Positions 6,969 to 9,179 of a stretch of DNA of 9,179 bases are shown here, one piece after another. How positions within the stretch are numbered: position 1 is the stretch's first letter; every line of letters begins with the position of its first letter. The DNA is from DATKMG01 sp035541995 (GTDB lineage: Bacteria > Acidobacteriota > Terriglobia > Versatilivoradales > Versatilivoraceae): NCBI GenBank assembly GCA_035541995.1, contig DATKMG010000771.1:1-9179 (forward strand), given 5' to 3'. The position numbers were made by a program, and so were the translations under genes. The notes under the pieces were generated by a model. The model worked only from the letters and a program-made list of their open reading frames with translations. It did not search any database and was not told the origin of the DNA.

Positions 6969-7100
6969 ATGCCCACTTGTTGCTGCTACGGCCCATCTGT
7001 TTTTCTCAGGGCTCTTTCTGCTCCCGATAAAACACAGTTTGGCAGGCTACCATGGGTGAAGCGAGAGCCAAGACTACAGATCCGAAAGGACAACCGATGA
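6969..7100 (+). CDS. Possible small protein or leader peptide (43 aa), Cys-rich start
   Basis: The frame begins MPTCCCYGPS and ends in a basic tail KREPRLQIRKDNR; it is not recognised. Its best support is the ribosome binding site GAGGAGG (6956-6962), 6 bases before the ATG and the strongest in this intergenic region. Its stop overlaps the preferred ferredoxin start as ATGA (7097-7100), so its translation could be coupled to the ferredoxin gene. Three consecutive Cys codons near the start might be metal-binding or might make ribosomes pause when cysteine is short. No conserved domain or membrane segment is evident. It may be just a leader peptide controlling the downstream genes, or a chance frame behind a misplaced Shine-Dalgarno sequence. 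Confidence 0.35.
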   Translation: MPTCCCYGPSVFLRALSAPDKTQFGRLPWVKREPRLQIRKDNR

Positions 7101-7834
7101 ATGAATATAAAGAAAAACGCAGAAACTTCGAAAGGACCCTGGCATCGCTCACGGCCGACCGTGAATTATCCAGACGACAATTCATAAAACTGAGCGGCAT
7201 CTCGGTCATTGGCATCTCGGCCCTAGGACCGCTGCTGGCAAGAGCAGACACGAAGCCCCTCATTATCATGGAAAAGGCAGAAGGTATCGTCATCGCCGAT
7301 CCGACTGCGTGCGTGGGCTGCCGGCGGTGCGAGTTGGCGTGTACCGAATTCAACGACGGCAAGGCGCAGCCTTCGATCGCCAGGATCAAGGTCGGCAGGA
7401 ATCTCAATTTCGGTCCCAAGAGCGTCTACGCCGGGCAGCGCGGGCAGGGCAACTGGGGCAACGGATTGGCTGTGCAGGATCTGTGCAAGCAATGTCCGCA
7501 CCCGGTCCCTTGTGCGAACGCCTGTCCCAACGATGCTATCGTGGTCAAACCTCCTCTCAATGCACGAGTGGTGGATCCGGACAAATGCATTGGCTGTAAG
7601 ATGTGCCAGAGAGCCTGCCCCTGGGAGATGCTGTCCTTTGATTCGGATACGAACAAGGCGACCAAGTGTTTCCTCTGCGACGGGAAACCGAAGTGCGTTG
7701 AGGCTTGCCCTGCGTCAGCCCTGCGCTACGCGGCCTGGAGCGATTTTACCGATAGGGTGCCACCTCGTGCCGTGCCCACTGCGGTCATACCTCCGGCAAA
7801 AGCAGCGGCCTGCACCGAATGTCACAAGAAGTAG
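7097..7834 (+). CDS. ydhY: Tat-exported polyferredoxin subunit, YdhY-like (4 x [4Fe-4S])
   Basis: This iron-sulfur electron-transfer protein is the likely partner of the AOR-family enzyme encoded 19 bases downstream. From ATG 7097 (245 residues) the N-terminus carries a twin-arginine motif SRRQFIK (25-31) and a hydrophobic stretch ending LLARA (46-50). Sixteen cysteines form four [4Fe-4S] motifs in the order of DmsB/NrfC/HybA proteins: C72/75/78/82, C130/133/139/143, C164/167/170/174 and C191/194/200/204. The segment CVGCRRCELACTEFNDG and the following RIKVGRN match E. coli YdhY. ATG 7097 is preferred because AAAGGA precedes it at suitable distance and it overlaps the upstream small frame; ATG 7052 is in frame but lacks a clear ribosome binding site and adds 15 residues. 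The C-terminus ends in CTECHKK, a CxxCH heme-c-type motif not needed for the four clusters. Family membership is clear; electron acceptor and substrate are unknown. Confidence 0.88.
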   Translation: MNEYKEKRRNFERTLASLTADRELSRRQFIKLSGISVIGISALGPLLARADTKPLIIMEKAEGIVIADPTACVGCRRCELACTEFNDGKAQPSIARIKVGRNLNFGPKSVYAGQRGQGNWGNGLAVQDLCKQCPHPVPCANACPNDAIVVKPPLNARVVDPDKCIGCKMCQRACPWEMLSFDSDTNKATKCFLCDGKPKCVEACPASALRYAAWSDFTDRVPPRAVPTAVIPPAKAAACTECHKK

Positions 7835-7840
7835 AAACAA

Positions 7841-7845
7841 GGAGG
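7841..7845 (+). promoter_or_regulatory. Ribosome binding site GGAGG of the AOR-family gene
   Basis: GGAGG lies 8 bases before ATG 7854 and fixes that start, which also gives the family's usual N-terminus (GGWAGKVLRVDLSTG). Confidence 0.75.
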
Positions 7846-7853
7846 AAGATATC

Positions 7854-9179
7854 ATGGCTCGATACGGAGGATGGGCTGGTAAAGTGTTGCGGGTTGATTT
7901 GTCCACCGGCAAGTCACGCATTGAGGATATGGTTGAGAAATATAAAGATGTTCTCGGAGGTACGGGATTGGGGTATCAGGTTCTATGGGATGAAGTCCCT
8001 CCCGGAACCAAGCCTTTAGAGCCTGCCAATAAGATCATATTCGGCACGGGGCCATTGGCGGGTACAGGAGCACCCTGCAATGGCCGTACGGCCATCACCA
8101 CCATATGGCCGACCTGCTGGCCCAAACCTCTGGTAGCCACGGGTCATATGGGTGGTCAGTTCGCGGGAGAACTCAAGTACGCAGGCTACGACGCTATCGT
8201 TATCGAAGGGAAGGCCGATCGCCCGGTATGGCTCTCAATCACCGACGGAAAGGTTGAGGTTAAAGATGCTCGCTCCCTTTGGGGACAGGGGATCCGACGC
8301 ACAACAGTGGAGATTTCCCAGCAGCTGGGGCCGGAAGCCGTAGTAGCCGCGATCGGGCAGGCGGGCGAAAATCTGATTCCCATGTCAGTGGTCATGAACT
8401 CCGTTTCTCATTCTGCAGGAGGCGTCGGCTCAGTGCTGGGCTCCAAGAACCTGAAAGCCATCGCGGTGCGCGGCACGGGAAGCGTCCACATTGCCGGGAA
8501 TAAGGAAAAATGGGAGAAACTGGTCAAGCTGCACCTATCACTGCTGGGAGCTAATAACCAGCACGTGGTGCCGAATTCCCCTCAGCCATGGGCTGAGTAC
8601 TTTGACGCATCGACTCGATGGCTGGCGTCCAGGGGTCGCAAATGGGGTGCAGCCAACCCTTCGATCGACACCGGGACCTGTGATCCCCACGACCTCAATC
8701 GCATCGCCTACCGGACGAATAATGCGGCCTTTTTCAATGGGGATCTCACCTGGCAGTATACGGTGAGAGGCAATGGCTGTACCAGTTGTCCTATTCGATG
8801 CCACACCATGCTCAAAGTGCCTTCTGTTGCCGCGAAGTACGGTATCAACGACATGGGGCAGAACACCTGTGTCGGGCTTCTCTTCGGAAAATCGTTCTTT
8901 AAGAACTTCCCAGATGGTTTGCGCGGGCAGACGGGTATAGAGGCATGCATGGTCGGTATGCACCTTGCGGACGATTTGGGCATCTGGTGCAACTACGGCC
9001 AGGTGCAGCGTGATTTTCAGAAACTCTACTACAGCGGGATCATGAAGAACAAACTGGGAGAGAATGAATTCAAGAGCTACTCCTGGGACAAGTATGAGAA
9101 AGGGGACCCGGCGTTCCTCTTCGAGCTTCTCCCGCGCATCGCAGCGAAGCAGGGCGAGTTGGGAACGGTGCTGGGCCTC
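7854..9179 (+). CDS. ydhV: Aldehyde:ferredoxin oxidoreductase family protein, YdhV-like, 3' partial
   Basis: This is the catalytic subunit of a W/Mo-bis-pterin oxidoreductase. AOR enzymes oxidise aldehydes to carboxylic acids, or the reverse, with ferredoxin-type partners; YdhV itself has no firmly known substrate. All 442 codons to the window edge are open; the family is about 600-700 residues, so the last third is missing. Seen: N-terminal GKVLRVDLSTG, the FGTGPLAGTGAPCNGR and GHMGGQFAGELKYAGYD segments, GSVLGSKNLKAI, and the [4Fe-4S] motif C309-x2-C312-x3-C316; the fourth cluster cysteine, expected further on, is outside the window. Stretches such as GANNQHVVP, WCNYGQ and the context of CTSCPIRC place it with YdhV rather than with the Pyrococcus AOR/FOR/GOR group. 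It has no signal peptide, whereas its partner has a Tat signal, so either both go through Tat together or the partner's signal acts as an anchor. Co-transcribed with the ferredoxin gene. Confidence 0.92.
   Translation, partial: MARYGGWAGKVLRVDLSTGKSRIEDMVEKYKDVLGGTGLGYQVLWDEVPPGTKPLEPANKIIFGTGPLAGTGAPCNGRTAITTIWPTCWPKPLVATGHMGGQFAGELKYAGYDAIVIEGKADRPVWLSITDGKVEVKDARSLWGQGIRRTTVEISQQLGPEAVVAAIGQAGENLIPMSVVMNSVSHSAGGVGSVLGSKNLKAIAVRGTGSVHIAGNKEKWEKLVKLHLSLLGANNQHVVPNSPQPWAEYFDASTRWLASRGRKWGAANPSIDTGTCDPHDLNRIAYRTNNAAFFNGDLTWQYTVRGNGCTSCPIRCHTMLKVPSVAAKYGINDMGQNTCVGLLFGKSFFKNFPDGLRGQTGIEACMVGMHLADDLGIWCNYGQVQRDFQKLYYSGIMKNKLGENEFKSYSWDKYEKGDPAFLFELLPRIAAKQGELGTVLGL

Noticed and set aside
6847..7059. 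70-codon + strand reading frame from GTG 6847
   Set aside because: It begins inside the inverted repeat upstream of the promoter, has no ribosome binding site and no recognisable sequence; the 6969 frame has the strong Shine-Dalgarno.
7006..7501. Minus-strand frames opposite the ferredoxin gene
   Set aside because: They are antisense to a clear Tat signal and Fe-S motifs and show no protein-like features of their own.
1..9179. CRISPR arrays, tRNA/rRNA genes, transposase or IS ends
   Set aside because: No regularly spaced repeats, tRNA-like cloverleaf or transposase motifs were found by eye on either strand.

Overview
The window looks like chromosome of a strictly anaerobic Gram-negative bacterium, most likely a Desulfobacterota ('deltaproteobacterial') lineage. 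This is inferred from gene content: a cytoplasmic molybdopterin enzyme, a Tat-dependent polyferredoxin and an aldehyde:ferredoxin-oxidoreductase (AOR) family tungsto/molybdo-enzyme. No taxonomic marker is present and no database was searched.

Region A (1-6406, + strand) is a tight apparent operon of four genes. It begins with the 3' part of an EgtD-type histidine N-alpha-methyltransferase that starts upstream of the window. Ten bases later comes one 1128-residue protein that joins a complete bis-MGD molybdopterin oxidoreductase to a complete NifS/IscS-type cysteine desulfurase. Twelve bases further is an ABC ATPase. It overlaps by 4 bases a gene whose product is a signal peptide plus substrate-binding domain fused to an ABC permease of the quaternary-amine (OpuC/EgtU) type. 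Read together, the genes suggest making, sulfurating and transporting a betaine of histidine: EgtD makes hercynine, the desulfurase-Mo fusion could insert sulfur at imidazole C2 without O2, and the EgtUV-like transporter would move the product or precursor. This would be an anaerobic ergothioneine (or related thiol-imidazole) system; it is the main hypothesis of this report and is inference.

Region B (6407-7096) lies between the operons. It holds the C-terminal half of a DinB-family protein on the minus strand (probably a decayed gene), then a sigma70-like promoter flanked by an 8-bp inverted repeat. A roughly 150-base leader follows, in which a strong Shine-Dalgarno sequence can pair with an upstream anti-SD segment. 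That SD precedes a 43-codon Cys-rich reading frame.

Region C (7097-9179, + strand) encodes a YdhY-like Tat-signal ferredoxin with four [4Fe-4S] motifs and a C-terminal CxxCH. It is followed by the first 442 residues of a YdhV-like AOR-family enzyme that runs off the window. The pair should form a W/Mo-pterin oxidoreductase with its electron-transfer subunit; the substrate cannot be told from the sequence.
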